Below the pieces are notes generated by a model. That model saw only the letters and a list, made by a program, of their open reading frames with translations. It was not told the DNA's origin and did no database searches. A program made the translations under genes and the position numbers. DNA of 6,186 nucleotides from NCBI GenBank assembly GCA_018665625.1, contig JABJCF010000155.1, positions 1 to 6,186 of the forward strand, in the 5' to 3' direction. Below, piece after piece: positions 6,123-6,186 of this stretch (positions are counted from its first letter, which is position 1; each line of letters opens with the position of its first letter). The stretch comes from Nitrospina sp. GTDB taxonomy: Bacteria > Nitrospinota > Nitrospinia > Nitrospinales > VA-1.

Positions 6123-6186
6123 CTTTAATAATATTTTCTTTAAAATTCAAGTTCTTCATTGCCTCTCTGAGTTCTTTGAGATGGCG
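6115..6186 (-). CDS. C-terminal end of an unidentified upstream gene
   Basis: From the right edge, 23 codons read RHLKELREAMKNLNF and then KENIIKVA before a TAA at 6117-6115. The composition (Lys/Glu/Leu-rich, amphipathic) looks like a real protein tail, but it is too short to name a family. It could equally be a chance frame. If real, its stop codon lies within an inverted repeat. Confidence 0.4.
   Translation of the reverse strand, partial: RHLKELREAMKNLNFKENIIKVA

Noticed and set aside
1..6186. CRISPR array, tRNA, rRNA or insertion sequence
   Set aside because: I found no regularly spaced repeats, cloverleaf, rRNA-like stretch or transposase on either strand.

Overview
The window looks like a piece of chromosome from a Gram-negative bacterium with a respiratory, probably anaerobic or chemolithotrophic, lifestyle. 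The evidence is two secreted multiheme c-type cytochromes (nine CXXCH sites in total), an outer-membrane beta-barrel protein ending in an aromatic residue, a lipoprotein signal, and moderate-to-low GC. The cytochrome and cyclic-nucleotide-binding families resemble, from memory, proteins common in Planctomycetes and some marine proteobacterial or Nitrospina-like lineages. That recollection is unverified, and the taxon cannot be fixed from this sequence.

All supported genes lie on the minus strand, so the window reads right to left. 6115-6186 holds the last 23 codons of an unidentified gene, with an inverted repeat over its stop codon. 5758-6114 is a non-coding leader. It holds a weak terminator-like hairpin, a sigma70-type promoter (TTGACC-N17-GATACT) with an FNR/CRP-like palindrome just upstream of the -35, and a wobble-stabilised RNA hairpin in the predicted 5' UTR.

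Then follow four genes in one direction: a five-heme lipoprotein cytochrome (3787-5757), an outer-membrane beta-barrel protein (2314-3726), a four-heme periplasmic cytochrome of the c554 type (1277-2248), and a protein with two cyclic-nucleotide-binding domains that runs off the left edge (1-1161). The gaps are 60, 65 and 115 bases. The last gap holds a hairpin followed by a T-rich run, so the fourth gene may be expressed at a lower level or separately.

The order lipoprotein cytochrome, barrel, soluble cytochrome recalls porin-cytochrome conduits that carry electrons across the outer membrane. The heme counts (5 and 4) are lower than in the known Mtr/Omb systems, and the last gene adds a possible cyclic-nucleotide sensor. 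A working inference is an envelope electron-transfer module with a nucleotide-responsive partner. The electron donor, acceptor and substrate are not visible.
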